Made by a program: the position numbers and the translations under genes
Shown: positions 7,237 to 15,151 of the stretch, one piece after another
Position numbering within the stretch: the stretch's first letter is position 1
Layout: every line of letters begins with the position of its first letter
IMG/VR virus record: IMGVR_UViG_3300040770_000079
Coordinates: 1-39,701 of that record
From: a virus
Length of the DNA stretch: 39,701 nt
Reading direction: 5' to 3' (one strand)
The notes under the pieces: generated by a model
Told to the model about the DNA's origin: nothing
What the model saw: the letters and a program-made list of their open reading frames with translations, nothing else
Databases searched by the model: none

Positions 7237-7560
7237 ATGAGTTATTATGATGAAGTACTAATAAAATTGCATAGAGATTACGGCAAAGATGAAATGGTTA
7301 AATTTGCAGTAACAAAAATAAAAGAGTTACAAGTCGAAAGAGGTAAAAATGAATCTTATATTTACGAATTGACTAAGGAATTATTGGATTTAAAAGCTAA
7401 TATTAGAAACAATAAGCTAAAGGAGTTTGAAACAGAAAAGCAACGTTATGGTTTAGAAATAGAAAAACTAAAAAAAGTATTAACTAAACGAAATTCAGAA
7501 ATAAAAGAAAAAAATATTTTAATAACTAAGCTAAAAAAAATAAAGAATTATGAAAGTTAA
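7237..7560 (+). CDS. coiled-coil protein
   Basis: 107 residues, nearly all helical and highly charged, with long heptad stretches from about residue 30 to the end (KQRYGLEIEKLKKVLTKR). It overlaps the dUTPase start by 11 bases, so its translation is probably coupled to it. No family is recognised. Confidence 0.45.
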   Translation: MSYYDEVLIKLHRDYGKDEMVKFAVTKIKELQVERGKNESYIYELTKELLDLKANIRNNKLKEFETEKQRYGLEIEKLKKVLTKRNSEIKEKNILITKLKKIKNYES

Positions 7561-8023
7561 AATTAAAAAATTACACAAAGATAGCGTTTTACCCTCTTAC
7601 GCTAAATATGGAGACGCTGGAATGGATTTAACAGCTGTTTCAAAAAGTGTAGATTATGATGGTAATTCTGTTTACGGAATAGGATTAGCATTTGAAATCC
7701 CATTCGGATATGTAGGTTATATTTTCCCACGTTCAAGTAATTCAAAAACAAACCTAAGGCTTACAAATTCTGTAGGCGTAATAGATAGCGGTTACAGAGG
7801 TGAAGTTATGGTTAAATTTAGAAACGATAATTTTGCTAATTGTAATTATACTTTAAAAAACGATATTGTCATGGGTACTTTAGGACTACCTAAAGAATAC
7901 GATATAGGAGATAGAGTAGCGCAATTAATAATAATGCCTATACCTACAATAGAATTTGAAGAGGTAAACGAATTAAACGAAACAGAAAGAGGTACAAATG
8001 GGTATGGCAGTACTGGGAACTAA
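7550..8023 (+). CDS. dut: dUTP diphosphatase (trimeric dUTPase)
   Basis: 157 residues carrying the five dUTPase motifs in order: YGDAGMDLTA, PRSSNS, GVIDSGYRGEV, DRVAQLII and the C-terminal glycine-rich arm ERGTNGYGSTG. It hydrolyses dUTP to dUMP and pyrophosphate, which keeps uracil out of DNA and supplies dUMP. Together with the ThyX encoded downstream it forms a complete dUTP-to-dTMP route. Confidence 0.95.
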   Translation: MKVKIKKLHKDSVLPSYAKYGDAGMDLTAVSKSVDYDGNSVYGIGLAFEIPFGYVGYIFPRSSNSKTNLRLTNSVGVIDSGYRGEVMVKFRNDNFANCNYTLKNDIVMGTLGLPKEYDIGDRVAQLIIMPIPTIEFEEVNELNETERGTNGYGSTGN

Positions 8024-8034
8024 AAACTAAAATT

Positions 8035-8400
8035 ATGGAAATATCAGAATTAAACGAAAGCGACAGATTAAAGGCGTTGGAGTATCAGAGGAATGAGAAA
8101 GACCTAGCCTATGATAAAAAAACAGATATATTAATAAATGCCTTTAATTGGTCAGAAACAAATGAAGGACATTGTTATTGGAATAAATTACACGAATTGC
8201 CATCTAAAGAAATAACGAAAGACGAGAATGTGCAAAATGTAATTAATCAATTAAAATCACGTTCAGAAGTTGGATTTAAAAAATACGGTGTTACAACTGA
8301 AAGAAAAGATATTGATTTACTAGGATGGTTACAACATTTGCAAGAGGAATTAATGGATGCAACAATTTATATTGAACGATTAAAACAAGAAATAAAATAA
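8035..8400 (+). CDS. two-part protein with MazG-like C-terminal region
   Basis: 121 residues. The C-terminal 55 (SRSEVGFKKYGVTTERKDIDLL, WLQHLQEELMDATIYIERL) match a phage family related to MazG-like nucleotide pyrophosphohydrolases, and the acidic EE-x3-D pair fits metal binding. The first 55 residues (MEISELNESDRLKALEYQ onward) are shared almost exactly with the protein at 13539, which has a different C-terminus. It sits between dUTPase and ThyX, so a role in nucleotide pools is plausible. Confidence 0.6.
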   Translation: MEISELNESDRLKALEYQRNEKDLAYDKKTDILINAFNWSETNEGHCYWNKLHELPSKEITKDENVQNVINQLKSRSEVGFKKYGVTTERKDIDLLGWLQHLQEELMDATIYIERLKQEIK

Positions 8401-8402
8401 TT

Positions 8403-9062
8403 ATGAGCAAAATCCAATTAGTTAGCAAAACACAAGGAGTAGGTAAATACAAAGGACTTACAAGTGAAGAAATAGTTTCAGCAATATCAAGGCACGGAAT
8501 TATAAAAGAGGACGGCGGCAAGCTTGTAAAATACCTTATGATGCATAAACATTTATCACCTCTGGATATGATTAACTTTACTTTTGAAATTGAAACAAGT
8601 AGGGCAATAGGTAGACAGATTTTAAGGCACGCATCAATAAAATTTCAAGAACACTCACAACGTTATTCTGATAAAGTAGAATTTGAAGAAATAGAGTTAA
8701 GAAAAGAACACCCAACGAATAGACAGAGTAGTTTAGAAGTTTTTAATCCTGATTTTAATGGCATTATTTATGCGAAAGATGCTATACAATTACATTTAAA
8801 AGAAACGGAAAATTTGTATAAATCTTTAATAGAAGCAGGAGTAGCAAAAGAATGTGCTAGAATGATATTGCCAGAATGTACAAAAAGTACAATTTCAGCA
8901 AATGGAACGCTTAGAAGTTGGTTGTCCTTCCTGAATGTTCGTGTAGATAATCACTCACAATTAGAACTTCAACAATTAGCCTTGAAAATTGGCGAAGAAT
9001 TAGAGAAAGAAATGCCAAACGTTTTTAGTCAATTAGATTGGAGAAACGGAATGTTTATGTAA
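8403..9062 (+). CDS. thyX: FAD-dependent thymidylate synthase
   Basis: 219 residues. The ThyX signature appears as R75-H-A-S-I-K-F-Q-E-H-S-Q-R-Y88, close to the RHRxxSxNxxSxR form, followed by conserved PECTKSTISANGTLRSWLSFL and RVDNHSQLELQ. The enzyme makes dTMP from dUMP with methylene-tetrahydrofolate and FAD/NADPH. It is last in the early operon and directly followed by a terminator. Confidence 0.93.
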   Translation: MSKIQLVSKTQGVGKYKGLTSEEIVSAISRHGIIKEDGGKLVKYLMMHKHLSPLDMINFTFEIETSRAIGRQILRHASIKFQEHSQRYSDKVEFEEIELRKEHPTNRQSSLEVFNPDFNGIIYAKDAIQLHLKETENLYKSLIEAGVAKECARMILPECTKSTISANGTLRSWLSFLNVRVDNHSQLELQQLALKIGEELEKEMPNVFSQLDWRNGMFM

Positions 9063-9068
9063 ACCCAC

Positions 9069-9102
9069 AACACACTAGATTAATTTTTAGTGTGTTTTTT
9101 TG
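9069..9102 (+). terminator. intrinsic terminator of the early operon
   Basis: AACACACTA (9069-9077) pairs with TAGTGTGTT (9088-9096), loop GATTAATTTT, followed by a T-run, 6 bases after thyX. Confidence 0.85.
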
Positions 9103-9111
9103 TTTAAAATA

Positions 9112-9141
9112 TTGCGTAATTCAAATTTATGTGTATCTTTG
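9112..9141 (+). promoter_or_regulatory. Bacteroidota-type promoter with ATTCAAA spacer box
   Basis: TTG (9112-9114), 19-base spacer containing AATTCAAA (9118-9125), then TATCTTTG (9134-9141). It drives the 9173-11130 unit and lies right after the thyX terminator. Confidence 0.85.
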
Positions 9142-9172
9142 AAGAAAATTAATAATTAAAAAATATAATATT

Positions 9173-9451
9173 ATGGAAGCTAAATACAAAGCAAAGTTAA
9201 TTTTAGAACAAATAAATAATAGTGAAATAACATTTTATTTGTGGAATGGTTCTACTTCATACGTTCAAGAATCTTTAAAAAAACAAGCCTTATTGGTGGT
9301 TGATGAAGTTATAAATACGCTTACGGATTTAGGTTTGGAAATGTATAATAAAAGTGGTGGTGGTTCGTATAATGAAAGGTGCATCACATTTGATAAAAGA
9401 ATGTTTTACAACAATGTAAAAGAGTGTATAATTAATTTTAATGGCGAGTAA
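9173..9451 (+). CDS. small helical protein of the TPKEKA-like group
   Basis: 92 residues. It shares KAKLILEQ and KKQALLVVDEVINTL with the pattern of the protein at 4697. It is first gene behind a strong promoter and starts with ATATTATG. Function unknown. Confidence 0.5.
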   Translation: MEAKYKAKLILEQINNSEITFYLWNGSTSYVQESLKKQALLVVDEVINTLTDLGLEMYNKSGGGSYNERCITFDKRMFYNNVKECIINFNGE

Positions 9452-9453
9452 CT

Positions 9454-9531
9454 ATGAAAACACAATTTAAAGAATACATTAACGAGCTGAAAACTAAACA
9501 TAATTTTTGGCTAAAATATTTTATATTATGA
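9454..9531 (+). CDS. 25-residue peptide
   Basis: Begins MKTQFKEYINELKTK and overlaps the next ATG by 4 bases (ATGA). The spacing suggests a translated leader that feeds ribosomes to the next gene. No domain. Confidence 0.3.
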   Translation: MKTQFKEYINELKTKHNFWLKYFIL

Positions 9532-9713
9532 AAAAAGAAATTATAATGTTCAAAATAGGTAAAAAAACAGTGAAATTTACACTAGAACATAATTCAGAAG
9601 ATTTAAATATACCGCTTAACAGTTGGTTAAATAGAACGGAAAACTACACCGTTAACAATTTTATTAAATACGTAAAAAGTAAAGATAGTTCAGTAATTAT
9701 AAAAAGAGCTTAA
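9528..9713 (+). CDS. hypothetical small basic protein
   Basis: 61 residues from the ATG at 9528, which has a TATATTATG leader. The in-frame TTG codons upstream lie inside the preceding peptide and are not used. It is basic, with an N-terminal beta-hairpin-like stretch (FKIGKKTVKFTL). No family is recognised. Confidence 0.45.
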   Translation: MKKEIIMFKIGKKTVKFTLEHNSEDLNIPLNSWLNRTENYTVNNFIKYVKSKDSSVIIKRA

Positions 9714-9774
9714 CATTACCAATAAAAGTAATAAAACAGAATATTACACATTTTAAAATCAATAAAAATATATT

Positions 9775-10977
9775 ATGAACAAAAGATTTAGATTAAAAAA
9801 ACACGAAGCAATAGCGTTAGGTTTTGAAGTGAAAGACGCATATTCAAAAGGAAATTCAAAATATCAATTAAACGAAAGCCAAGTTGTATCTTTGGAATTA
9901 ATAAGAAAGCAATATGACACCAGTTTCATTGAAGTTAAGCGTACTTTAGATAAAAAAGGTCATGTTATATCAAAGATAGAAAAACTCGCCCCTAACGCCT
10001 TAATTGCAATACCCGAAAATCACGAAATTAAAAGAGTTAGTACAAATGTATCTACAAAACAACAATGGGTAATTACGGAGCCTGTAAAAGAATCGTTAAT
10101 TGATGAAGATAATTTTTTAGATATAAAATATATATTAGAAAATGAGCTACAAAAAGTTTATGATGGCAAATTTATTCATACAGATAGCAATGAAGTTGAT
10201 AATTTAATAATTGCTGATTTACATGTAGGTTCTTACATTGACGGTTTAGTAAAAACAAAAGATTATTCTATTCCTATATTAATTCAATACTTAGAAAAAA
10301 CCGCAATAACAGTAAATAGGAACAATTCAAAAGAGGTTAATGTTCTTTGTCTTGGCGATTTAATTGAATCTTTTACTGGTTTAAATCATAAAAATAGTTG
10401 GAAAGGTTTACAAAAAGGGATGATAGGAGCAGAAGTTATTAAATTTACAGCTAAAATACTTCACGAAAAACTACTATCTAAAATAAATAATTTGAATAAA
10501 GTTAAGATAGTAGCGGGTAATCATGATAGATTAACAAGTGATAAATCAGAAGATGTTGACGGTGGAGCAGCTGATTTAATAGCTTATTCACTTGAATTAA
10601 TGGGTTATAATGTAGAATTTCACCCTACAGTAATAAGTACTGAAATAGATGGCATTAATTACATTATGCTTCACGGACATAAAGGTATTTCTAGTAAATC
10701 TACAAAAGATATATGCTGGGATTATGGAGTACAAGGTATGTTCAATGTTGTTCTAGAAGGTCATTTACACTCACTTATACAAAAGTTAAGTCTATCGCAA
10801 AGAAAAGCATTTAAGACATTAAAAGACGATTGCACCGATACGTTAAGAATGAATTGCAGAAGCTTTTTTACAGGAAATGGTTTTAGCGAAGATTTAGGAT
10901 ACACTTCTAACGCAGGGTTCACTATAATAAGAAATAATGGAAACGGATTGCCAGATATTGACAATAAAATGCTATAA
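9775..10977 (+). CDS. calcineurin-like metallophosphoesterase
   Basis: 400 residues. The metallophosphoesterase motifs are all present: D148-x-H150 (ADLHVG), GDLIE (194-198), GNHD (248-251), HGH (300-302) and GHLH (329-332). These residues bind two metals for hydrolysis of phosphoesters. The N-terminal 110 residues are separate and basic, perhaps for DNA binding. The insertion NSWKGLQKGM after GDLIE and the phage context suggest a DNA nuclease or repair phosphatase (SbcD-like), but the substrate is not visible. A 60-base gap without a gene precedes it. Confidence 0.8.
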   Translation: MNKRFRLKKHEAIALGFEVKDAYSKGNSKYQLNESQVVSLELIRKQYDTSFIEVKRTLDKKGHVISKIEKLAPNALIAIPENHEIKRVSTNVSTKQQWVITEPVKESLIDEDNFLDIKYILENELQKVYDGKFIHTDSNEVDNLIIADLHVGSYIDGLVKTKDYSIPILIQYLEKTAITVNRNNSKEVNVLCLGDLIESFTGLNHKNSWKGLQKGMIGAEVIKFTAKILHEKLLSKINNLNKVKIVAGNHDRLTSDKSEDVDGGAADLIAYSLELMGYNVEFHPTVISTEIDGINYIMLHGHKGISSKSTKDICWDYGVQGMFNVVLEGHLHSLIQKLSLSQRKAFKTLKDDCTDTLRMNCRSFFTGNGFSEDLGYTSNAGFTIIRNNGNGLPDIDNKML

Positions 10978-10983
10978 TAAACC

Positions 10984-11130
10984 ATGAAAGAAGAAACTAA
11001 AATACAACTGCAAATATATTACGGTGAATTAATGCAAATGTACGAATCATCACATTGTTATATTGAGAAAAAAAATATAATGCGTAAAAAAAGAGCTATT
11101 GAAGAATTGTTAAATTTAAACATTTTTTAA
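10984..11130 (+). CDS. 48-residue hypothetical protein
   Basis: Begins MKEETKIQLQIYYGEL; helical and basic in the middle (KKNIMRKKRAIEELL). It starts 6 bases after the phosphoesterase stop, so it is co-transcribed. No family is recognised. Confidence 0.4.
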   Translation: MKEETKIQLQIYYGELMQMYESSHCYIEKKNIMRKKRAIEELLNLNIF

Positions 11131-11160
11131 AATAACTATTTCAAATCAAATAAATAACAC

Positions 11161-11168
11161 TATATTTG
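11161..11168 (+). promoter_or_regulatory. -7 element TATATTTG of the replication operon
   Basis: Perfect TAnnTTTG with only a weak -33 (TTT at 11139). The predicted transcript starts near 11172, about 140 bases before the first ATG (11313), leaving a long structured leader. Confidence 0.6.
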
Positions 11169-11182
11169 TAGAAATAAATGAA

Positions 11183-11264
11183 GTGAGACGCATTTATAAC
11201 CCGAAAATATTATATAAATCCAATCTGGAAGGCTCGTCTCACATTAGCCAACTTGATTGGATTT
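11183..11264 (+). ncRNA. structured 5' leader, predicted H-type pseudoknot (copy A)
   Basis: GTGAGACG (11183-11190) pairs perfectly with CGTCTCAC (11235-11242). AAATCCAATC (11216-11225), inside that loop, pairs perfectly with GATTGGATTT (11255-11264) beyond it. The interleaved order is an H-type pseudoknot with stems of 8 and 10 bp and loops of 25, 9 and 12 bases. The second stem runs into a T-rich tract (TTTTGTCTTTT), so alone it would also look like a terminator, which hints at attenuation. It precedes the replication operon. The same topology recurs at 18950. Confidence 0.6.
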
Positions 11265-11312
11265 TGTCTTTTATTAAAGTTTTGTTTGTTTTAGCAAAAA
11301 CATTCATAAATT

Positions 11313-11540
11313 ATGGCAAACGTCAAATTAATATTTCAAGGTTCTGAAAAGAGCGAAACTACAGAAACAGAATTACAGGTTTTTCACAACACTTTAGATG
11401 AAATTTATATTTCTATAAATTCAGAAGGTAATTATCCTGCTTTTATTTGTCTTAACAAATCAACAGCGATAAAATTTCATAGAGAATTAAAGAAAAATAT
11501 TTCATTCATAGGAGAGGAGGTCGGAAATGGCAAAAGATAA
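11313..11540 (+). CDS. hypothetical protein, first gene of the replication operon
   Basis: 75 residues. A beta-rich N-terminus (VKLIFQGSE, TETELQVFHN) is followed by FICLNKSTAIKFHRELKKNI. I associate this pattern with small proteins found before DUF6291 genes in Bacteroidota phages, function unknown. It overlaps the next gene by 14 bases. The GGAGAGGAGG run near its end resembles a Shine-Dalgarno site for the next start, unusual in this genome. Confidence 0.5.
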   Translation: MANVKLIFQGSEKSETTETELQVFHNTLDEIYISINSEGNYPAFICLNKSTAIKFHRELKKNISFIGEEVGNGKR

Positions 11541-12300
11541 AAAATCATTCCTTATTTATTGCGACTTAATCCATACAGTTAAGAAATTGTCTAAAGAAGA
11601 TGCAGGAGAATTATTTATGCATATGTTAGAATATACTAACGACTTGAATCCCGAAACGGAAAACGCAATTGTCGATATTGTATTTGAACCTATAAAACAA
11701 CAGTTAAAAAGAGATTTAAAGGCTTATGAGAAGTCGCTAGACGATAGAAGTTATAACGGCAGACTTGGTAATTTAAAACGTTGGAATTTAGATCTTTATA
11801 ATTTAGTATTAACAGAAGTTAACACTTTAGAAGAAGCTGAAAAAATCGCTATAAGTCGCAAAGCATCGCTACCTGATAGTTCACTATCGCCAACCATCGC
11901 AAACATCGCTGTAAATGATACAGTTAATGTTACTGTAAATGATACAGTAAAAGAAACTATTAAAACAAAAGATGAAGCAGAAATTATTTATTTTTCATTT
12001 GATGATTTTTGGAATATTTACCCAACTAAAAGCGGTAAGGTAAAAGCAAAAGAATCATTTGATAAAATACCAAAATCAGATTTAGAAACTTTAGAAACGC
12101 ATTTAAATCATTTTGTAAATAATAAACCTTTCAAAGAATATTCATACCCACACGCAACAACTTATTTAAATCAAAAAAGATACAAAGACGAAATAATAAT
12201 TAATCAACAAAAAACTTTAAACAATGGAACATCAATTATCGACTCAGAAGAATTTAAACAACTCACTCAGGCAATTAGAAACTCAGGAGAGCGTAGATGA
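11527..12300 (+). CDS. replication protein with DUF6291 N-terminal domain
   Basis: 257 residues. Residues 1-80 (KKSFLIYCDLIHTVKKLSKED, GELFMHMLEYTNDLNP, EPIKQQLKRDLKAYE) match DUF6291, found at the N-terminus of phage replication proteins. A low-complexity linker follows (VNDTVNVTVNDTVKETI). The C-terminal FDDFWNIYPTKSGKVKAKESF and YPHATTYLNQKRYKDE resemble DnaD/O-like initiator tails. It probably recognises the origin and recruits the RepA-like ATPase at 13893. Confidence 0.75.
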   Translation: MAKDKKSFLIYCDLIHTVKKLSKEDAGELFMHMLEYTNDLNPETENAIVDIVFEPIKQQLKRDLKAYEKSLDDRSYNGRLGNLKRWNLDLYNLVLTEVNTLEEAEKIAISRKASLPDSSLSPTIANIAVNDTVNVTVNDTVKETIKTKDEAEIIYFSFDDFWNIYPTKSGKVKAKESFDKIPKSDLETLETHLNHFVNNKPFKEYSYPHATTYLNQKRYKDEIIINQQKTLNNGTSIIDSEEFKQLTQAIRNSGERR

Positions 12301-12535
12301 TATAAAAATATCACTAGCAATGGTTATGGAGCGTTTAGGAATGGAATTAAAAGACGTAAATATGACATCTTTAGATATTCATCAAGAATTTAAGTATGTT
12401 ACATTACTTCAAATTAGAGAAGCTTTAAGAATTGGCTCGCTTGGTGGTTACGGTAGAACATACAAATTATCTACACAAGAGGTTTGTATATGGATTAGAA
12501 GCTATTTAAACGATAAAAAACCTAAAATGATATAA
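12224..12535 (+). CDS. conserved small replication-associated protein
   Basis: 103 residues, overlapping the upstream gene by 77 bases in another frame. The second half (HQEFKYVTLLQIREALRIGSL, GGYGRTYKLSTQEVCIWI) is a conserved phage pattern found next to replication initiators. It may help load the helicase, but that is inference from position. Conservation of the C-terminal half supports it being real despite the long overlap. Confidence 0.6.
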   Translation: MEHQLSTQKNLNNSLRQLETQESVDDIKISLAMVMERLGMELKDVNMTSLDIHQEFKYVTLLQIREALRIGSLGGYGRTYKLSTQEVCIWIRSYLNDKKPKMI

Positions 12536-12537
12536 GT

Positions 12538-13035
12538 ATGAGTTGGACGCAAGATAATGCCTTAAAACGAATATTTAACGTATTTAAAAGGTCAAAGGAT
12601 AAAGTTTACAAAGAAGATATAGAAGCATTGAAACTTTTAAGCGAAGAAATAGAAGCTAGAAGAATGATAATAGGGCAAGATAATTTATTATTCGCAAAAC
12701 TTTTATGTTACATTTTAAACGCTAAATTGCACGACAAAGGAAATATGAAAAGTGCAATTATAATGGTTAGTAAAGTATTAAAAGAACCTTTAAATCATCA
12801 AATAGAATTACTTAGGGTTAATATTAATTCACAAGAATTGAATGTTTATTTATCTAGTATAGGTATTGATAATAATTTTCCTTTGCATGATTCAGATAAA
12901 AACTTAGATATTTTAAATAAATCAGATAAAGAAATAATTGATAAAATACAAAAGAATTGGGATTTTAAAACGGTTCAATCATCATTTTTAAAGACCGCAA
13001 ACGAATTTTTAACAGAAACAGAAAATTATATTTAA
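12538..13035 (+). CDS. hypothetical protein in the replication operon
   Basis: 165 residues, helical and mildly basic, beginning MSWTQDNALKRIFNVFKRSK. No motif is recognised. It follows the previous gene by 2 bases. A helicase-loader or accessory replication role is possible from context only. Confidence 0.5.
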   Translation: MSWTQDNALKRIFNVFKRSKDKVYKEDIEALKLLSEEIEARRMIIGQDNLLFAKLLCYILNAKLHDKGNMKSAIIMVSKVLKEPLNHQIELLRVNINSQELNVYLSSIGIDNNFPLHDSDKNLDILNKSDKEIIDKIQKNWDFKTVQSSFLKTANEFLTETENYI

Positions 13036-13046
13036 AAAAGAATATT

Positions 13047-13286
13047 ATGAAAATAGAATTTGAAACTTTTAGACAACTAAACGACAGTTATACTGTCAAT
13101 CAGTTAAAGGTAAATGAACCTAGCGTAATCAACTTTTTAAGCTATAGAAAATATAGTGTTAATATAGAATTGGTAGAAGAAACAAAAGAAGTTCTAATCG
13201 AAAGGCTTGAAAAACTATTAATAGAAAATACTGGGTTTAATAGAAGGCGTGTAATACAACAAGAAATAGAAAAACTTAAAAAATAA
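13047..13286 (+). CDS. hypothetical small protein
   Basis: 79 residues. The C-terminal helix (ERLEKLLIENTGFNRRRVIQ, ending in EIEKLKK) resembles that of the protein at 4078. It has an ATATTATG leader. No family is recognised. Confidence 0.45.
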   Translation: MKIEFETFRQLNDSYTVNQLKVNEPSVINFLSYRKYSVNIELVEETKEVLIERLEKLLIENTGFNRRRVIQQEIEKLKK

Positions 13287-13290
13287 TATT

Positions 13291-13533
13291 ATGAGTGAAA
13301 TGAATTTGATATTTATATTAATTATAATATATGTTATAAGTGTTTTTGTTAATAGAAAATTAAATATGTATTTATTTAAAAAATTTAATTATGATGTTTA
13401 TATTGGATTATGGTTTGCCCATATTCCAGTCACAGTATTGTTTTTGTTAATTATTTTTGAAGAAAATATGAAATTAGATAGATTTATTAGTAATTGGTTT
13501 AGAGGTGAAAATTGTAAAATAAATAAAAAGTAG
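13291..13533 (+). CDS. small two-helix membrane protein
   Basis: 80 residues with hydrophobic segments at about 5-21 (LIFILIIIYVISVFV) and 39-59 (IGLWFAHIPVTVLFLLIIF), and a charged C-terminus. It is a membrane protein inside the replication operon. It could be a host-modulating or superinfection-exclusion factor, but nothing specific is visible. Confidence 0.45.
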   Translation: MSEMNLIFILIIIYVISVFVNRKLNMYLFKKFNYDVYIGLWFAHIPVTVLFLLIIFEENMKLDRFISNWFRGENCKINKK

Positions 13534-13538
13534 TAATT

Positions 13539-13883
13539 ATGGAAATATCAGAATTAAACGAAAGCGACAGATTAAAAGCGTTGGAGTATCAGATTAATGC
13601 AAAATATGATTTCGATAAGGATACAGATGTTATACTAGATGCATTTAAATGGCGTGATACTAAAGAAGGAGATGATTATTGGGGTGATTTACATAACTCA
13701 ATATCGCAAATAAAATTAAGTAAAGAGCAAACATCGGTAATACCGATATCAGGTAATTTTGAGTTTAAAGAAGAAGTTTTAAATAATGAAAATTATTGTT
13801 TGAAATATTTGTTAAGTATTGATAATTATATAGAATCTAATATAAATCAGAGAATAAACTCTAAGGAGATATATTTTAAATAA
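13539..13883 (+). CDS. protein sharing the N-terminal domain of the 8035 gene
   Basis: 114 residues. The first 55 or so are nearly identical at the start (MEISELNESDRLKALEYQ) and similar after it to those of the gene at 8035, and the first 54 bases differ at one position. The C-terminal 60 residues are unrelated and lack the MazG-like region. Function unknown. The shared part may be an interaction module. Confidence 0.5.
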   Translation: MEISELNESDRLKALEYQINAKYDFDKDTDVILDAFKWRDTKEGDDYWGDLHNSISQIKLSKEQTSVIPISGNFEFKEEVLNNENYCLKYLLSIDNYIESNINQRINSKEIYFK

Positions 13884-13892
13884 AATTAAATT

Positions 13893-14729
13893 ATGAGCCT
13901 AAACTTTGAAGAATTAGAAGATAAAGCAGTTGAAAGTGATGTTATAGACTTTCTTAAAATGCAATCAGATTGCTATGTAGATTTATCAGAAGAATTACAA
14001 CCTCCTGAAATTTTACTTTCAATAGGACAACATAGATATAAAGATAAATACTATCCAACTGCCGTAATGACTGCGGGTGAATTTAGTGCGATAGTAGCTG
14101 TATCAAAAGCAAAGAAATCATTTTTAAAATCTGCTTTTCTTGGTTGTTATATCGGTGGTGATTCTAACTTACTATTTGGTAATATTAAAAGCCATAGAAA
14201 CGATGATTATACTATTTTAGACTTTGATACAGAACAAGGTAATTACTACGCACAAAGAACATTTAGACGTGTGCAGGATATTACTAACAGAAGTTACGAG
14301 CATTACAAATGTTATGCGACTAGAAATCTAAGTAGTAAAAATAGATTATTACTTATAGACTATTGCTTAAAAAATCAAAGTGAATTATACTCGAAGCCAG
14401 TTAAATTAATATCTATTGATGGGATAGCTGATTTAGTCGATAATACAAACGATATTGTAATGAGTAAAGAAGCTTCTGATTATATTTTAAAATGGACTTT
14501 TGATTATAACATACACATTACAACTGTTATACACAAGAGTGGAACTACTGGGAAACCTTTAGGGCATCTTGGAACATACGTGTTAAAAAAAGCAGAGAGT
14601 GTTATTGAGTTAGAAGTTAACGAAGATAAAAGTATAACAGTATCGAATCCTTATAGTCGTGGAAATTCTTTCGAGTCATTTGTATTCGACGTTAATACAG
14701 ATTCTTTGCCTTACTTAATAGAAAACTAA
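13893..14729 (+). CDS. RepA-like hexameric helicase/ATPase (RecA fold)
   Basis: 278 residues. A degenerate P-loop (AVSKAKKSFLKS, about 69-80), a Walker B strand (KLISIDGIADLV), the sensor-like HITTVIHKSG and the DFDTEQGNYYAQRTFRRVQ block place it with AAA_25/RepA-type ATPases used as phage or plasmid replicative helicases. It probably unwinds DNA at the origin with the DUF6291 protein. The P-loop lacks the usual glycines, as in some Bacteroidota phage members of the family. Confidence 0.75.
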   Translation: MSLNFEELEDKAVESDVIDFLKMQSDCYVDLSEELQPPEILLSIGQHRYKDKYYPTAVMTAGEFSAIVAVSKAKKSFLKSAFLGCYIGGDSNLLFGNIKSHRNDDYTILDFDTEQGNYYAQRTFRRVQDITNRSYEHYKCYATRNLSSKNRLLLIDYCLKNQSELYSKPVKLISIDGIADLVDNTNDIVMSKEASDYILKWTFDYNIHITTVIHKSGTTGKPLGHLGTYVLKKAESVIELEVNEDKSITVSNPYSRGNSFESFVFDVNTDSLPYLIEN

Positions 14730-14739
14730 AAAATAGATT

Positions 14740-15066
14740 ATGCAATACAAACTAAATATAAAAGGATTAAGTGTAAATATGGCTTTTAAAGGGAAAAAAG
14801 TACGCACACATAAGTATAACTCATTTATTAAAAATTGTCTATTATTACTACCTGAAAATATTCTCATTCCAGATAAAACAAATGTAAAGCTAGCTATTGA
14901 ATTTGGATTTAGTTCAAAACTTAGTGATGTAGACAACTGTATAAAAACATTCGTAGATTGTTTAGTTAAAAAATATGGTGTAGATGATAGGTACATATTC
15001 GAGTTACACGTGTTTAAATCAATCGTTAAAAAAGGTGATGAATATATTAAGTTTAAAATTTATTAA
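14740..15066 (+). CDS. RusA-like Holliday junction resolvase
   Basis: 108 residues. The RusA pattern is visible: an N-terminal beta-strand, VKLAIEFGFSSKLSDVDNCIK (D63 and D65) and KKYGVDDRYIFEL (D82/D83), the acidic residues that bind metal. It cuts four-way junctions made in recombination and replication. It is last in the replication operon, and the next promoter begins 19 bases later. I see no clear terminator between them. Confidence 0.85.
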   Translation: MQYKLNIKGLSVNMAFKGKKVRTHKYNSFIKNCLLLLPENILIPDKTNVKLAIEFGFSSKLSDVDNCIKTFVDCLVKKYGVDDRYIFELHVFKSIVKKGDEYIKFKIY

Positions 15067-15084
15067 TCTTTTTTAATTAAGCTA

Positions 15085-15114
15085 TTGTTTTATTCAAATA
15101 ATAAACTATCTTTG
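15085..15114 (+). promoter_or_regulatory. Bacteroidota-type promoter with ATTCAAA spacer box
   Basis: TTG (15085-15087), 19-base spacer with TATTCAAA, then TATCTTTG (15107-15114). It closely resembles the promoter at 17281, including the downstream leader (AATAACnnCTAAAA type). Confidence 0.85.
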
Positions 15115-15151
15115 TAACAGCAATAACGCTAAAAGATAAAAAATAGTAATT

